DNA from: Streptomyces sp. HD
GTDB taxonomy: Bacteria; Actinomycetota; Actinomycetes; Streptomycetales; Streptomycetaceae
NCBI RefSeq assembly: GCF_028369295.1
Contig: NZ_JAQMYP010000016.1
Span: forward strand, 1-64,000
Length of the DNA: 64,000 bases
Direction: 5' to 3'
The position numbers and the translations under genes are program-made. The notes under the pieces are model-generated. The model was not told where the DNA came from, did not search any database, and saw only the letters and a list, made by a program, of their open reading frames with translations. Below, piece by piece: positions 23,934-33,366 of the stretch. How positions within the stretch are numbered: position 1 is the first letter of the stretch; each line of letters opens with the position of its first letter.

Positions 23934-26797
23934 CGTGCGCCCCCTCGCAGTTCCACCAGATCGGCCAGCTCGGCGTCCGTCAGCTCGGTCAGTGCCGCCT
24001 CGCCGGCGCCCAGCACCGCGTCGGCCAGCTCCCGCTTGCGGCTCAGCATGTCGGCGATGCGGTCCTCGATGGTCCCCTCGGCGATCAGCCGGTGCACCTG
24101 CACGGGCCGGGTCTGGCCGATGCGGTAGGCCCGGTCGGTGGCCTGCGCCTCGACGGCGGGATTCCACCAGCGGTCGAAGTGCACGACGTGCTCGGCGCGG
24201 GTGAGGTTCAGCCCGGTGCCCGCGGCCTTCAACGACAGCAGGAAAACGGGCACTTCGCCGTCCTGGAAGCGACGCACCAACGACTCGCGCTCGGCAACGG
24301 GCGTTCCGCCGTGCAGGAACTGCGAGGGTGTGCCACGGGCGGCCAGGTGCTGCTCGATGAGGCGTCCCATGCGCACGTACTGGGTGAAGACCAGCACGCC
24401 CGCCCCCTCGGCCAGGATGGTGTCGAGCAACTCGTCCAGCAACTCCAGCTTCCCCGACCGTCCGGTGATCCTCGGTTGCTCCTCCTTGAGGAACTGGGCA
24501 GGGTGGTTGCAGATCTGCTTCAGGCCGGTCAGGAGCTTCACGATCATGCCGCGTCGCGCCATGCTGTCGGCACCGGAGATGTCCGCGAGTGTCTCGCGGA
24601 CCACGGCCTCGTACAGGCCCGCCTGTTCGGGGGTGAGGGACACGGCGTGATCGGTCTCCGTCTTCGGCGGCAGCTCCGGCGCGATGCCCGGATCCGACTT
24701 GCGTCGGCGCAGCAGGAACGGGCGCACCAGCCGGGCGAGACGCTCGGCGGCGGCCGGGTCCTGGCCGCCCTCCACGGCTTGCGCGTAGCGCGTGCGGAAG
24801 GTGCCCAGCCGGCCCAGGAGGCCGGGAGTCGTCCAGTCGAGGATCGCCCACAGTTCCGACAGGTTGTTCTCGACGGGCGTGCCGGTGAGCGCCACACGTG
24901 CGCGTGCGCCGATGGAACGCAGCTCCCGCGCGGTCGCCGAGTACGGGTTCTTCACATGCTGGGCCTCGTCGGCCACGACCATGCCCCACGGCACCGTGCC
25001 GAGCCGACCCGCGTCCATGCGCATCGTGCCGTACGTCGTGAGCACGAACTCCCCGTCCGCGACGGCGTCCAGGTCGCGCCGCGAGCCGTGAAAGCGACGT
25101 ACGCGCGTGCCGGGCGCGAACTTCTCGATCTCGCGCTGCCAGTTGCCCATCAGGGAGGTCGGACACACGACCAGCGTCGGACCGGCGGACTCGGCGTCGG
25201 ACTGCCGGTGCAGATGCAGCGCGATCAGTGTGATCGTCTTGCCGAGGCCCATGTCGTCGGCCAGACAGCCGCCCAGACCCAGGGACGTCATCCGGGCCAG
25301 CCAACTCAGGCCCCGCCGCTGGTAGTCCCGCAGTGTGGCCGCGAGGGCGGCGGGCTGGCCGACCGGCTCCTGCCCCTCGGGATCCGCCAGCCGTTCCCGC
25401 AGCGTCGCGAGCCACCCGGTGGCCCGGACCTCGACCTGGCGGCCGTCGACCTCCGTGGAGCCCGTCAGCGCGGCGCCGAGCGCGTCGATGGGGGTGACCT
25501 TGTGGTCCTGCTGCGCGCGGGCGCGTCGCACCTCCTGCGGATCGACGAGCACCCACTGATCGCGCAGCCGCACCACGGGGCGGTTCGACTCGGCGAGAGC
25601 GTTCAGCTCCTCGCGCGTCAGCCGCTGGTCGCCCAGTGCGAACCACCAGTTGAAGGCGAGCAGCGCGTCGGCCGACAGGAACGACGGGGTGTCCGAGCAG
25701 AGCCTGCCCGGTACGGACTCGTCATCCGGCGGACCGATCACCGCGCGGGCGGTCAGATTGCGGGCCAGCTCCTTGGGCCAGTGCACGTCGACGCCGGCAC
25801 CGGCCAGGGCCTTGGCGCCCTGCCCCAGAAGGTCGGTCACCTCCTCGTCGGCCAGGTCCACGGCGTCCGGAACGGCCGCCGAGAGCAACGGCGTGAGCGG
25901 ACTCCAGGCACGCGCGGCCCGACGCAGCGCCAGCAGGGCGTCCATCCGCGCCCGCGGGCCGAAGGCGGCGGACCCCGCCCGTACGTCACCCGCCCACACG
26001 TCACCGGCATCCGCGACCAGCGTCGGATCGCTCACGCTGTGCACCTGCAGTACCGCCCGGAACGACAGCGCCGCGTCCTCCTGCGTCGCCGCGGCGAGGC
26101 CGGGCGCCTCAAGCCGCAGAGACAGCCGTACGCCCGCGTCGTGGCCCGCGGCGACATCGGCGGCCCACGCGCGTTGTTCGGGGACGTGTCGCGGGTCCTG
26201 CGCCGCATAGGCGGGCCCGCCCGTCACGAGCGGCGCACCGGGGGAGCGGGGCAGCGCGTCGGCGACCGCGTCCAGGAAGGCCCGCAGCAGCCGCTCCGGG
26301 TCCGGCAACCGCAGTGATGCGGCGCCCTCCAGGGGTACGGCGTGCGCCTCGGGCGGCATCGCGGCGGCGAGGGCGCGGATGCGTTCGACGTCCTCGGGGC
26401 GCAGGGGACCGACGCGCCAGGCGTCGTGGTCGGTGGCAGAGAGGCCGGGCAGCAGCAGACCGCGTGCCACGAGTTGCAGTGCCAGTACCGAGGCGGCGCC
26501 CCAGAAAGCGGCCGCCCGGTGCGCCTGCGGGTCTGCACGCACGCGCGTGAGTACAGGCAGAGCGGCACACACCGGCAGCACGACGGCCGGAACGCTCAGC
26601 AGCTCGACACCGTCCTCGCCGGGCAGGGCGACGGTCAGATCCTCGACGGATCCGGACGCGACGAACGGGGCGGTTTCGCCATCGGCCCGCCAGAAGGCGA
26701 CCCGGCCGGTGCGGGCCGGATCACCGGGTACGAAGACGGCACAGCAGGATGCCAGTTCGGAGATCTCGGACGGTGTTGCCCCGGAAAGCCTCGGCAC
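23930..26797 (-). CDS. SNF2/DEAD-box family ATP-dependent helicase
   Basis: 955 residues. The C-terminal 440 residues hold a complete SNF2 motor: LADDMGLGKT (Walker A, about residue 514), VVADEAQHVKNP (DEAQ box) and VALTGTPVENNLSELW (motif III). It also has FLLRRRKSD, SLKAAGTGLNLT (motif V) and DRAYRIGQTRPVQVHRL (motif VI). The N-terminal 450 residues are the poorly conserved SNF2-associated region found in HepA/HelZ-like bacterial proteins. It likely translocates on double-stranded DNA to displace bound proteins. The GTG start at 26797 is weakly supported; GAGGAG lies 11 bases upstream. It is the first gene of a two-gene operon with the SWIM protein. Confidence 0.92.
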   Translation of the reverse strand: MPRLSGATPSEISELASCCAVFVPGDPARTGRVAFWRADGETAPFVASGSVEDLTVALPGEDGVELLSVPAVVLPVCAALPVLTRVRADPQAHRAAAFWGAASVLALQLVARGLLLPGLSATDHDAWRVGPLRPEDVERIRALAAAMPPEAHAVPLEGAASLRLPDPERLLRAFLDAVADALPRSPGAPLVTGGPAYAAQDPRHVPEQRAWAADVAAGHDAGVRLSLRLEAPGLAAATQEDAALSFRAVLQVHSVSDPTLVADAGDVWAGDVRAGSAAFGPRARMDALLALRRAARAWSPLTPLLSAAVPDAVDLADEEVTDLLGQGAKALAGAGVDVHWPKELARNLTARAVIGPPDDESVPGRLCSDTPSFLSADALLAFNWWFALGDQRLTREELNALAESNRPVVRLRDQWVLVDPQEVRRARAQQDHKVTPIDALGAALTGSTEVDGRQVEVRATGWLATLRERLADPEGQEPVGQPAALAATLRDYQRRGLSWLARMTSLGLGGCLADDMGLGKTITLIALHLHRQSDAESAGPTLVVCPTSLMGNWQREIEKFAPGTRVRRFHGSRRDLDAVADGEFVLTTYGTMRMDAGRLGTVPWGMVVADEAQHVKNPYSATARELRSIGARARVALTGTPVENNLSELWAILDWTTPGLLGRLGTFRTRYAQAVEGGQDPAAAERLARLVRPFLLRRRKSDPGIAPELPPKTETDHAVSLTPEQAGLYEAVVRETLADISGADSMARRGMIVKLLTGLKQICNHPAQFLKEEQPRITGRSGKLELLDELLDTILAEGAGVLVFTQYVRMGRLIEQHLAARGTPSQFLHGGTPVAERESLVRRFQDGEVPVFLLSLKAAGTGLNLTRAEHVVHFDRWWNPAVEAQATDRAYRIGQTRPVQVHRLIAEGTIEDRIADMLSRKRELADAVLGAGEAALTELTDAELADLVELRGGAR

Positions 26798-27045
26798 AGC
26801 GCTACAGCACTCCTCAAATTTGACTACTGGCGTTTGGGTGGCCGAGGGTACAGCACTTCGATGGCGAACCTGGCATCATCGCGTCGTGACCTGGGTCACT
26901 CGTCGATGGGTGTGGGTATCCCTGGGTACGTGACCCGTAGGGGCCGCAGCTCAGGGTCGTCTCAGGGTCGCGGTTCGGAACCGCTGGAAGCGCGGACCCG
27001 TTCTCAGGTCAGACAGCGGCAGTGGCCGCGAAGGAGGCGACGCAG

Positions 27046-27228
27046 ATGTCGAAGAACGCGAAGATCGCCGCGGGAGGTGTGGCGGCCGGTCTCATCCTGC
27101 TGATCTGGCTGCCCTGGTGGGCCGCGCTCCTGATAGTCCTGGGAGTCCCGGCCGCCGCGTACCTCACGCTCGACCCGTCACAGCGGCGCAGGCTGCGCCG
27201 TGCCACGCGCAAGGAACTCGGCCGCTGA
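27046..27228 (+). CDS. Small 60-residue membrane protein
   Basis: ATG at 27046 has GAAGGAGG eight bases upstream, better than the GTG at 27022. The product has a short Lys-rich start (MSKNAKIA), two hydrophobic stretches around IWLPWWAALLIVLG, and a strongly basic tail (RRRLRRATRKELGR). It looks like an inner-membrane hairpin with positive ends inside. I know no function. It converges with the tannase-like gene three bases away. Confidence 0.7.
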   Translation: MSKNAKIAAGGVAAGLILLIWLPWWAALLIVLGVPAAAYLTLDPSQRRRLRRATRKELGR

Positions 27229-27231
27229 CCC

Positions 27232-28626
27232 TCACCCGGCTGCCGGTGCGACCGGGCTGGACAGTGCGCAGGAGTTGAGCACATCGCCGTTCGCGGGCCT
27301 GTCGACGGTGCGGTCCGCGGGCGGTCGGGTGCCTCGCTCCACCCATGACACCAGTGCGTCGAACGCCGACCGGTAACAGGGCAGGATCGGCCGGAGCCGG
27401 TCCGGATACGTGTCGTACAGCCCGTCCACGTGCGTGCCGCCCGTGATCGTGAAATAGCGGTGCAGACGGCCCCGTCCGCTCGCGTCGACCATGCGTGCGT
27501 ACACATCCGAATCGGCGGCCTTCGGCAGCAGCGCGTCCAGATCACCGTGCAGGGTGATCAGCGGTCTGCCGATGCGCCCGGTCAGCGCGACGCGGGCCAC
27601 CGCGTGGCGCACGGCCGCCGGACGTGACGCGTAGTCGTACGCGGCATCGGACGGGCATGGCGCCAGGATCCGCTCCGGCGTGCTCCCGGCGGACGGGCCG
27701 GGGCAGCGGGCGTCGTACGCCGGGTCGAACTCGGCGCGGTAGATCTTCTGGGTGACTCCCCAGTAGGCCTGCTCGTGGTACGGCCACAGAAACTCGGAGC
27801 CACGGGCGAAACCAGCCGCGTACAGGTCCTCGTCCCGCCCGCCGCCGAGCATGTGCGCCACTGCCGTGGGCAAGGAGGTGAGCAGATTGGGGCCGTCCGC
27901 GGTCCACAGGGCGCCCTCCCAGTCCACGCCGCCGTCGTACAACTCGGGATGGTTCTCCAGCTGCCAGCGGGTGAGATATCCGCCGTTGGAGATGCCCGTC
28001 ATGTAGGTACGGCGGGGAGCGTGCCCGTACCGCTGGGCCACCGCTTTGCGGGCGGCCCGGGTGAGTTCGGTGGTCCGTGTGTTCCACTCGGCGACGGCGT
28101 CACCGGGCCGTGTGCCGTCGCGGTAGAAGTCGGCGCCGTTGTTGCCCTTGTCGGTCGCGGCGTAGGCGTAACCCAGGGCGAGCACCTGGTCGGAGATCGC
28201 CGTGTCCGTCGCGTACTGTCTGCGGGTGCCAGGGGCTCCGGTGACGACCAGTCCGCCGTTCCAGCGGTCCGGCAGCCGGATCACGAACTGTGCGTCGTGG
28301 TGCAGGCCGTGCGTGGCGTTGAAGCGGGAGGAGTCCGGGAAATAGCCGTCGATCTGCATCCCGGGAACCCCGGCCGGCGTCCGGGTGCCCCGTGCCGTCA
28401 GCCCGGCCTGGTCGGCCATGTCGGTGTAGGGCGTGCCGGCGAGTCCCGTCGTGGTCAGATCCGCGAGACAGGCGCTCTGCTGGGAGGCCGCGCCAGGTAC
28501 CCGGACGCGTTCCAGGCGTGGGCAGTGCCGCTCACCAACTGCCTTGGCCACTACGGGAGTCGGCCAGCTCAGCACGCCGGCCACCAGCGCGGCGGTGACG
28601 AACGGGACACCTCGGGACAGACGCAT
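27232..28626 (-). CDS. Secreted tannase/feruloyl-esterase-like alpha/beta hydrolase
   Basis: 464 residues. The ATG at 28626 has AGGAGG five bases upstream and opens a signal peptide (RLSRGVPFVTAALVAGVLSW). The nucleophile elbow is GISNGGY (Ser in G-x-S-x-G). The acid is likely in HGDLDALLP and the base in GGTHVDG near the end. These fit the tannase/feruloyl esterase fold or related 3-hydroxybutyrate oligomer hydrolases. Several cysteines suggest disulfides in the secreted protein. It probably cleaves an ester in plant phenolics or polyester. Confidence 0.8.
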   Translation of the reverse strand: MRLSRGVPFVTAALVAGVLSWPTPVVAKAVGERHCPRLERVRVPGAASQQSACLADLTTTGLAGTPYTDMADQAGLTARGTRTPAGVPGMQIDGYFPDSSRFNATHGLHHDAQFVIRLPDRWNGGLVVTGAPGTRRQYATDTAISDQVLALGYAYAATDKGNNGADFYRDGTRPGDAVAEWNTRTTELTRAARKAVAQRYGHAPRRTYMTGISNGGYLTRWQLENHPELYDGGVDWEGALWTADGPNLLTSLPTAVAHMLGGGRDEDLYAAGFARGSEFLWPYHEQAYWGVTQKIYRAEFDPAYDARCPGPSAGSTPERILAPCPSDAAYDYASRPAAVRHAVARVALTGRIGRPLITLHGDLDALLPKAADSDVYARMVDASGRGRLHRYFTITGGTHVDGLYDTYPDRLRPILPCYRSAFDALVSWVERGTRPPADRTVDRPANGDVLNSCALSSPVAPAAG

Positions 28627-28896
28627 GACGGCCTCCTGGAGGCGGGAGACGGAGCACGACGGGAGAGGACGGAGCCGTGAAGGCTGCCTCATGGTGCGGG
28701 CCTGACTCCGGGCCTTCCATGGGTTGGGGCCACATCGAACGCCTTCGCGACATGGGGTCCCAAGACAGCGGCACAGCTCCGCCCACGCCGACTACGCACG
28801 AAGGGTGCGAGTCCCCCGACTCTTCCATCCGCAGGGGAGTGCCGACCTGTCCCACGTACCCGCAGCCATGTCGACATCCGTCGCCCGGCGTGCGGC
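28627..28896. other. Spacer upstream of the tannase-like gene
   Basis: About 270 bp between two minus-strand genes with no supported coding frame. It must hold the promoter of the tannase-like gene and the end of the 28897-29784 unit. Confidence 0.4.
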
Positions 28897-29784
28897 TCAG
28901 ATCGGCCGTACGGCCATCTTGTCGAGCGCTTCCAGCAGCCCGGGCAGCTCCGGGCCACGACCCACCGGCAGGACCTCGCCGGGTTCGTCGTCGAGGAGCA
29001 CGAAGGCGATGTCGTCGGTCCTGGCGACGAGCGACCAGCCGGGGCCGTCCGCGCGCAGGGTCCGCGCGTCGCCGGGCGCGAACGAAGACCGGACGCGGCC
29101 GAGGGGCGGCGGGGACTCCACGTACCCGCGCGCCTCGGCGAGGACTCGCCGGACGCCGCTGTGGCCACCCGGGTTCCCGGCCGTCTCGGCGTCCTCGCCC
29201 TTGCCGTCGCCTCCGTCACCGCTTCCGCCGTCGCCCTCATCAGCGCCCTCGGCGGCGTCCGACCCGCCGCCCGGCGTCGCGAACTCGGCGTCGTCGATCT
29301 GCTCCCGCCACGTCGCCCACTGCAGGGCGATCTCGTCGGCGCCCAGGCGCCGCTGAGCCGGGCCCCACACGCTGGTGTCGGGCGGCGTCAGCGGGGGACC
29401 GTCGGCGATCTCCGGGTCGGGATCGTGCGGTGCCGGGACGTTGGGGGCGGCGACGGCGACCGCGAGGGGCCAGCCGGGCAGCGCGGCCACGACCGTGCGT
29501 TCGTCGGGTGACAGGTCGTACTCCATACCGCAGTCCCAGGACGCGATGGCGACCGCGACCAGGGAGACGTCGTCGATGACGACCGTCCACCGGGCGCCGT
29601 CGCCGTCCTGGCCGAGCACCAGGCCGTATCCGTCCGCCAGCGGCGCGAGGTCGAGCGCCGCGCAGGCCTCCGGATAGTCGTCGCCCAGCACGCTCGGGAA
29701 CTTCGCCGGCGTCAGCAACACCGCCGTGAGCACATAGAGCGCATCGTCCGCGGCGGCGACGGCCTCCTCGTCCGTCCCGGCCAT
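28897..29784 (-). CDS. Conserved-looking hypothetical protein with acidic Gly-rich linker
   Basis: 295 residues; ATG at 29784 has GGGGAGG five bases upstream. The N-terminal part (about 1-150) and the C-terminal part (about 205-295) look globular and are related in style: TVVIDDVSLVAVAIASWD and WSLVARTDDIAFVLLDD could be equivalent strands. Between them lies a low-complexity acidic segment rich in Gly, Asp and Glu (about 170-200). No signal peptide is visible. I do not recognise a family. It probably works in the cytoplasm. Confidence 0.7.
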   Translation of the reverse strand: MAGTDEEAVAAADDALYVLTAVLLTPAKFPSVLGDDYPEACAALDLAPLADGYGLVLGQDGDGARWTVVIDDVSLVAVAIASWDCGMEYDLSPDERTVVAALPGWPLAVAVAAPNVPAPHDPDPEIADGPPLTPPDTSVWGPAQRRLGADEIALQWATWREQIDDAEFATPGGGSDAAEGADEGDGGSGDGGDGKGEDAETAGNPGGHSGVRRVLAEARGYVESPPPLGRVRSSFAPGDARTLRADGPGWSLVARTDDIAFVLLDDEPGEVLPVGRGPELPGLLEALDKMAVRPI

Positions 29785-29919
29785 CCCAGCCTCCCCATCG
29801 GTTCGTCCATCGGCGCGCACCCTAGTGCGACCGGAAGCAGCTTGTCACGACTCTCAGACATACCCGGAGCTGCAGTTTTCCGACTGGACGGGGCGAATCG
29901 ACCGCGATTGTCCGCAGTG

Positions 29920-30261
29920 TCAGGCCGCCGGGATGCCCAGGAGGTCCCGCGCGACGGTCTGCGGCGACTCGTCGCGCTCCCGGGCGAGCGCGATGACGGC
30001 CCGGCACGCCAGCTCGCTCACCCCGAACGAGAGAGCCTCCGGAGACACCCAGCCGGCGGCCTCGTCCACCTGCTCCTGGTCGTCCTCCGCGCGGGCCGAC
30101 ACATACACGGCGGCCGCCTCGAACAGATTGTGCGTGCGCGTGTCCTTGTGGGTGTCCGCCTCCACACGCAAGGAACGGAGAACTCTCGCACACGACTTGC
30201 GCACCCTGGCCCACATACTGAGCACCTTCCCCCTGTCCGGCCTGTCTGACTGATCATCCAT
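29920..30261 (-). CDS. Hypothetical 113-residue protein
   Basis: The frame has normal Streptomyces codon use. The product is basic at the N-terminus (MWARVRKSCARVLRSLRVEA) and helical and acidic after that, without membrane segments. An internal ATG at 30216 has a better RBS (GGGGGAAGG) and would give 98 residues. It lies head-to-head with the MpaB-type oxygenase gene and shares its short upstream region. Function unknown. Confidence 0.6.
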   Translation of the reverse strand: MDDQSDRPDRGKVLSMWARVRKSCARVLRSLRVEADTHKDTRTHNLFEAAAVYVSARAEDDQEQVDEAAGWVSPEALSFGVSELACRAVIALARERDESPQTVARDLLGIPAA

Positions 30262-30315
30262 CTTCCCTCATTCAACGTAGAGTTGGAGCCTCGGCTGCAG
30301 AAGGGGGTCGGCTCG

Positions 30316-31212
30316 GTGAAGCGCTTCGAGCGGCTGGAACAGATCAGGCGGATGGACCCGTTCGGCGAGGCCTCGGAGATCTACCGGCTCACCGCGGCGT
30401 ACGAGTTCCCCTGGGACTTCACCAGAGCACTGGAGCTGGCGCTCTACCGCACGTACGCCGTGCCCAGCATCGGCCGGCTCCTCGCCGAGACAGCCGAGCT
30501 CACGGACCGCTCGCAGAAGCGCTACGACGACACCTCGCTGCTCCTCGACGCCGTCGTCGAGCACGGTTTCGGCAGTGAACAGGGCCGCACGGCGATCCGC
30601 CGGATCAACCAGATGCACCGCAGCTACGACATCAGCAACGACGACATGCGCTACGTGCTGTGCACGTTCGTCGTCGTGCCCAGGCGATGGATCGACGCCT
30701 ACGGCTGGCGCAGGCTCTCGCGTCACGAGATCGTGGCCTCCGCCGTCCACTACGGCACCCTGGGCCGGCACCTGGGCATCGAGGGCGTACCCGAGTCCTA
30801 CGAGGAGTTCGAGGCCTGCCTCGATGCCTACGAGGAGGCCCACTTCGCCTGGGACGAGGGCGCCCGGCGGGTCTCGGACGCGACCATCGATCTGATGGCC
30901 TCCTGGTATCCGCGCCCGCTCGCGCCCCTTCTGCGCACCTCGACACTCGCCCTGCTCGACGAGTCGCTGCTGGAGGCCTTCCGCTACCCGGCGCCGAGCG
31001 CCACCACCCGCGCTCTCGTACGGCGCGCGGTACGCGCGCGTGGGCGTGTGGTCCGTCTGCTGCCGCCGCGCCGGGAACCGCACTACGCACGCCAGAACTG
31101 GGAGATCAAGGGATACCCCGACGGCTACCGGCTCGAAGAGCTCGGCACCAACCCGGTCCCCGGCGTCAGCGGCTGCCCCGTCCGGCACATCGACCGGTCA
31201 GTCGCCGAGTGA
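30316..31212 (+). CDS. MpaB/DUF2236-type oxygenase family protein
   Basis: 298 residues. The RMDPFGEASEIYRLTAAYEFPWDFTRALELALYRTYAVPSIG opening and the central INQMHRSYDISNDDMRYVL helix fit the oxygenase MpaB family (latex-clearing protein relatives), which bind haem through conserved His. I count the family His at MHR and RHE as possible ligands but cannot fix them. The GTG at 30316 has AAGGGGG eight bases upstream; a TTG at 30283 is the longer alternative. Its last 15 bases overlap the PadR gene tail-to-tail. Confidence 0.7.
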   Translation: MKRFERLEQIRRMDPFGEASEIYRLTAAYEFPWDFTRALELALYRTYAVPSIGRLLAETAELTDRSQKRYDDTSLLLDAVVEHGFGSEQGRTAIRRINQMHRSYDISNDDMRYVLCTFVVVPRRWIDAYGWRRLSRHEIVASAVHYGTLGRHLGIEGVPESYEEFEACLDAYEEAHFAWDEGARRVSDATIDLMASWYPRPLAPLLRTSTLALLDESLLEAFRYPAPSATTRALVRRAVRARGRVVRLLPPRREPHYARQNWEIKGYPDGYRLEELGTNPVPGVSGCPVRHIDRSVAE

Positions 31213-31722
31213 GGCGATAGTCTCGCGCAGCCAGGTGAGTTCGGTACGGGACGTGGCACGCGCGATGGTCAGGATGCCGCGCCGGAAGGGATCGTCCAGC
31301 TCCTCCGCGCTGAGCGGCCGGTCACCGTCGTAGAAGAAGCTCGCGGGCTCTTCGAGGAAGGCCAGACGACGCCGCAGTACGGCGGACTGGGCTGCCGCGT
31401 CGTCCAGGTGCCGCAGGAAGGCGAGCACCGTGAACCAGCGGTTCTCGTCGCTGATGTCGCGCGGGTCGGGCTCGGTCAGTCGGCGGTGCAGCTCCTGTCG
31501 TCCCGCTTCGGTCAGCGTCAGGACGTGACGCGGAGCGGCCACTGATCCGGGCTCCGTCGCGCGGGCCAGCAGGCCCGCCTTCTCCAGCCGCTTGATCGCG
31601 GGGTACAGCGTGCTCTCGGCGACCGGTTTCACGTGCCCCGTGAGCGCCGCGATGCGTTTGCGCAGCTCATAGCCGTGAAGCGGGGTGTCGTAGAGGAATC
31701 CGAGGATGGCGAGCTCCAGCAT
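31198..31722 (-). CDS. PadR-family transcriptional repressor
   Basis: 174 residues. The winged HTH reads LELAILGFLYDTPLHGYELRKR...ESTLYPAIKRLEKAGLL, the PadR-N signature, followed by the C-terminal PadR dimerisation helices (LDDAAAQSAVLRRRLAFLE). It is divergent from an alpha/beta hydrolase gene, and the 132 bp between them carry a dyad TATACATCG...CGAGGTATA plus two TGTACATC copies. It most likely represses itself and the hydrolase. The ATG at 31722 gives the normal family N-terminus. Confidence 0.9.
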   Translation of the reverse strand: MLELAILGFLYDTPLHGYELRKRIAALTGHVKPVAESTLYPAIKRLEKAGLLARATEPGSVAAPRHVLTLTEAGRQELHRRLTEPDPRDISDENRWFTVLAFLRHLDDAAAQSAVLRRRLAFLEEPASFFYDGDRPLSAEELDDPFRRGILTIARATSRTELTWLRETIASLGD

Positions 31723-31745
31723 GCCCTCATTGTCACTCACTTCCG

Positions 31746-31816
31746 CTGTACATCTGGGCTGGTGTACGCCTGAGATGTTGTACATCGCTCTGGCTATACA
31801 TCGGTATCGAGGTATA
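31746..31816. promoter_or_regulatory. Operator region between padR-type gene and hydrolase
   Basis: TATACATCG (31795-31803) and CGAGGTATA (31808-31816) form a nine-bp dyad with one mismatch around GTAT. CTGTACATC and TTGTACATC occur near 31747 and 31778. PadR proteins bind ATGT/ACAT-type dyads, so this is the likely control site for both divergent genes. Confidence 0.65.
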
Positions 31817-31854
31817 TCGTCTTGCGTGCCGACTGAGACTCCAAGGGGGACTTG

Positions 31855-32610
31855 ATGAGACAGACCGAGTTCGACGGCAAGGGCAACTGCATTCGCTGGA
31901 CGGAGACGCCGGGGGAGGGGCCTGCGCGCGTGTACGTGCACGGACTGGGGTCGGTCTCCGCCGTGTACCACGCGCACATCGCGGCCCGGACCGAACTCGC
32001 GGGCCGCCGGAGCCTGTTCGTCGATCTGCCGGGCCACGGCATCAGTGACCGGCCCGAGGACTTCGCTTACCGGCTGGAGGACCACGCCGACGCCCTGGCG
32101 GCGGCGCTGGACGCGGCCGGGCTGACCGGCGCCGAGCTGATCGCGCACAGCATGGGTGGTTCCGTCGCCATCGTGCTGGCCCGTCGTCGTCCCGACCTCG
32201 TCTCCCGTCTGGTGCTGACCGAGGCCAACCTCGACGCTTCGCCCCCTCCCGCTGCGGGGAGCGCCTCGATCACGGCCTACGAGGAGGACGAGTTCGTCGA
32301 CGGCGCGCACGCGCGCGTGCTGGAAGGAGTCGGGTCGCTGTGGGCGGCGACCATGCGCCTGGCCGACCCGCGCGCCCTGCACCGCAGCGCCACATGGCTG
32401 CGGCGCGGTTCCGAGCCGATCATGCGGGACATCCTCGAAGAGCTGTCGATCGACCGGGTGTACCTGCAGGGCGAACTCAGCGGTGAACTCCCCGGCAGGG
32501 AAGCCCTGGAGACCGCCGGAGTGCGTGTCGTGACCGTGCCCGGCGCCGGCCACAACGTCATGTTCGACAACCCCGACGCCTTCGTGGCGGCGGTCGCCGG
32601 ACAGGGCTGA
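31855..32610 (+). CDS. Alpha/beta hydrolase
   Basis: 251 residues; AAGGGGG precedes the ATG at 31855. YVHGLGSVSA forms the oxyanion region, VDLPGHGISDRP is the usual strand-4 loop, AHSMGGSVA holds the nucleophile Ser, and GAGHNVMFDNP the catalytic His. There is no signal peptide, so it acts in the cytoplasm on a small ester or similar substrate. It is divergent from a PadR repressor that probably responds to a phenolic or drug-like ligand. Confidence 0.88.
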   Translation: MRQTEFDGKGNCIRWTETPGEGPARVYVHGLGSVSAVYHAHIAARTELAGRRSLFVDLPGHGISDRPEDFAYRLEDHADALAAALDAAGLTGAELIAHSMGGSVAIVLARRRPDLVSRLVLTEANLDASPPPAAGSASITAYEEDEFVDGAHARVLEGVGSLWAATMRLADPRALHRSATWLRRGSEPIMRDILEELSIDRVYLQGELSGELPGREALETAGVRVVTVPGAGHNVMFDNPDAFVAAVAGQG

Positions 32611-32614
32611 GGGG

Positions 32615-33214
32615 TCAGGACTCCCGTACGGCCAGGACCAGGAAGCGGTCCTCCTCGTCGACGTACGACGTCATGCGCCACCCGGCGCCGGCCAGCAGCG
32701 GCCGGAGGTTGGGCTCGGCCCGCAGATCGTCCGGGGTGATCTGCCTGCCCTGGCGTGCGGCGAGCGCCGCCCTGCCGATCGGGTGGAACAGCGCGAGCGT
32801 GCCCCCGCGGCGCACCACCCGTGCCAACTCCCGGAGGTTCTCTGCCGGATGAGGGAGGTGCGCGATGAGCCCGGCGGCGAACACGGCGTCGAGCGACTCC
32901 GACCGCACCGGCAGCGCGGCCACGTCGGCGAGCAGCAACTGCCCGTCCGCGGCCCGCCCGGCCCGTACGGCGGCCTCCAGCATCGCCGGGGTCAGATCGG
33001 CCCCGACGACCACTCCCGAGGGCCCCACGGCGGCACGCAGCGGCGGCAGGGCGCGTCCCGTGCCGCAGCCCGCGTCGAGCACGCCGTCGCCCTCGCGCAG
33101 CCTGAGCTCGGCGACCGCGGCCGCGTAGGCGGGACCGTCGTCGGGGAACCGGCTGTCCCAGTCGGCGGCGCGGGCGGTGAAGAACTCCTGCACATGTGTG
33201 TGGTCGTCGCTCAT
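32615..33214 (-). CDS. Class I SAM-dependent methyltransferase
   Basis: 199 residues. Motif I is VLDAGCGTGRALPPL, followed by VVVGADLTPAMLEAA, then ADVAALPVRSESLDAVFAAGLIAHL (post-II/III) and ELARVVRRGGTLALFHP. This is the methyltransf_11/25 fold; the acceptor is unknown. ATG at 33214 is chosen because upstream sequence does not match the family. It converges with the hydrolase gene with four bases between the stops. Confidence 0.9.
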   Translation of the reverse strand: MSDDHTHVQEFFTARAADWDSRFPDDGPAYAAAVAELRLREGDGVLDAGCGTGRALPPLRAAVGPSGVVVGADLTPAMLEAAVRAGRAADGQLLLADVAALPVRSESLDAVFAAGLIAHLPHPAENLRELARVVRRGGTLALFHPIGRAALAARQGRQITPDDLRAEPNLRPLLAGAGWRMTSYVDEEDRFLVLAVRES

Positions 33215-33366
33215 GCACCGCATGATCCCTCACCGACACGGAGGACACCGTTGTGCACACGTTCGAGCGTGGCGCGATCGTTCCGGCGCATCTCTGCGTC
33301 ATATTCCAACAGCTTTCGAAATGCGCCCCCTTCGCGCGCCCCTGCCCCGGCTAGCGTCCCGGGGCC

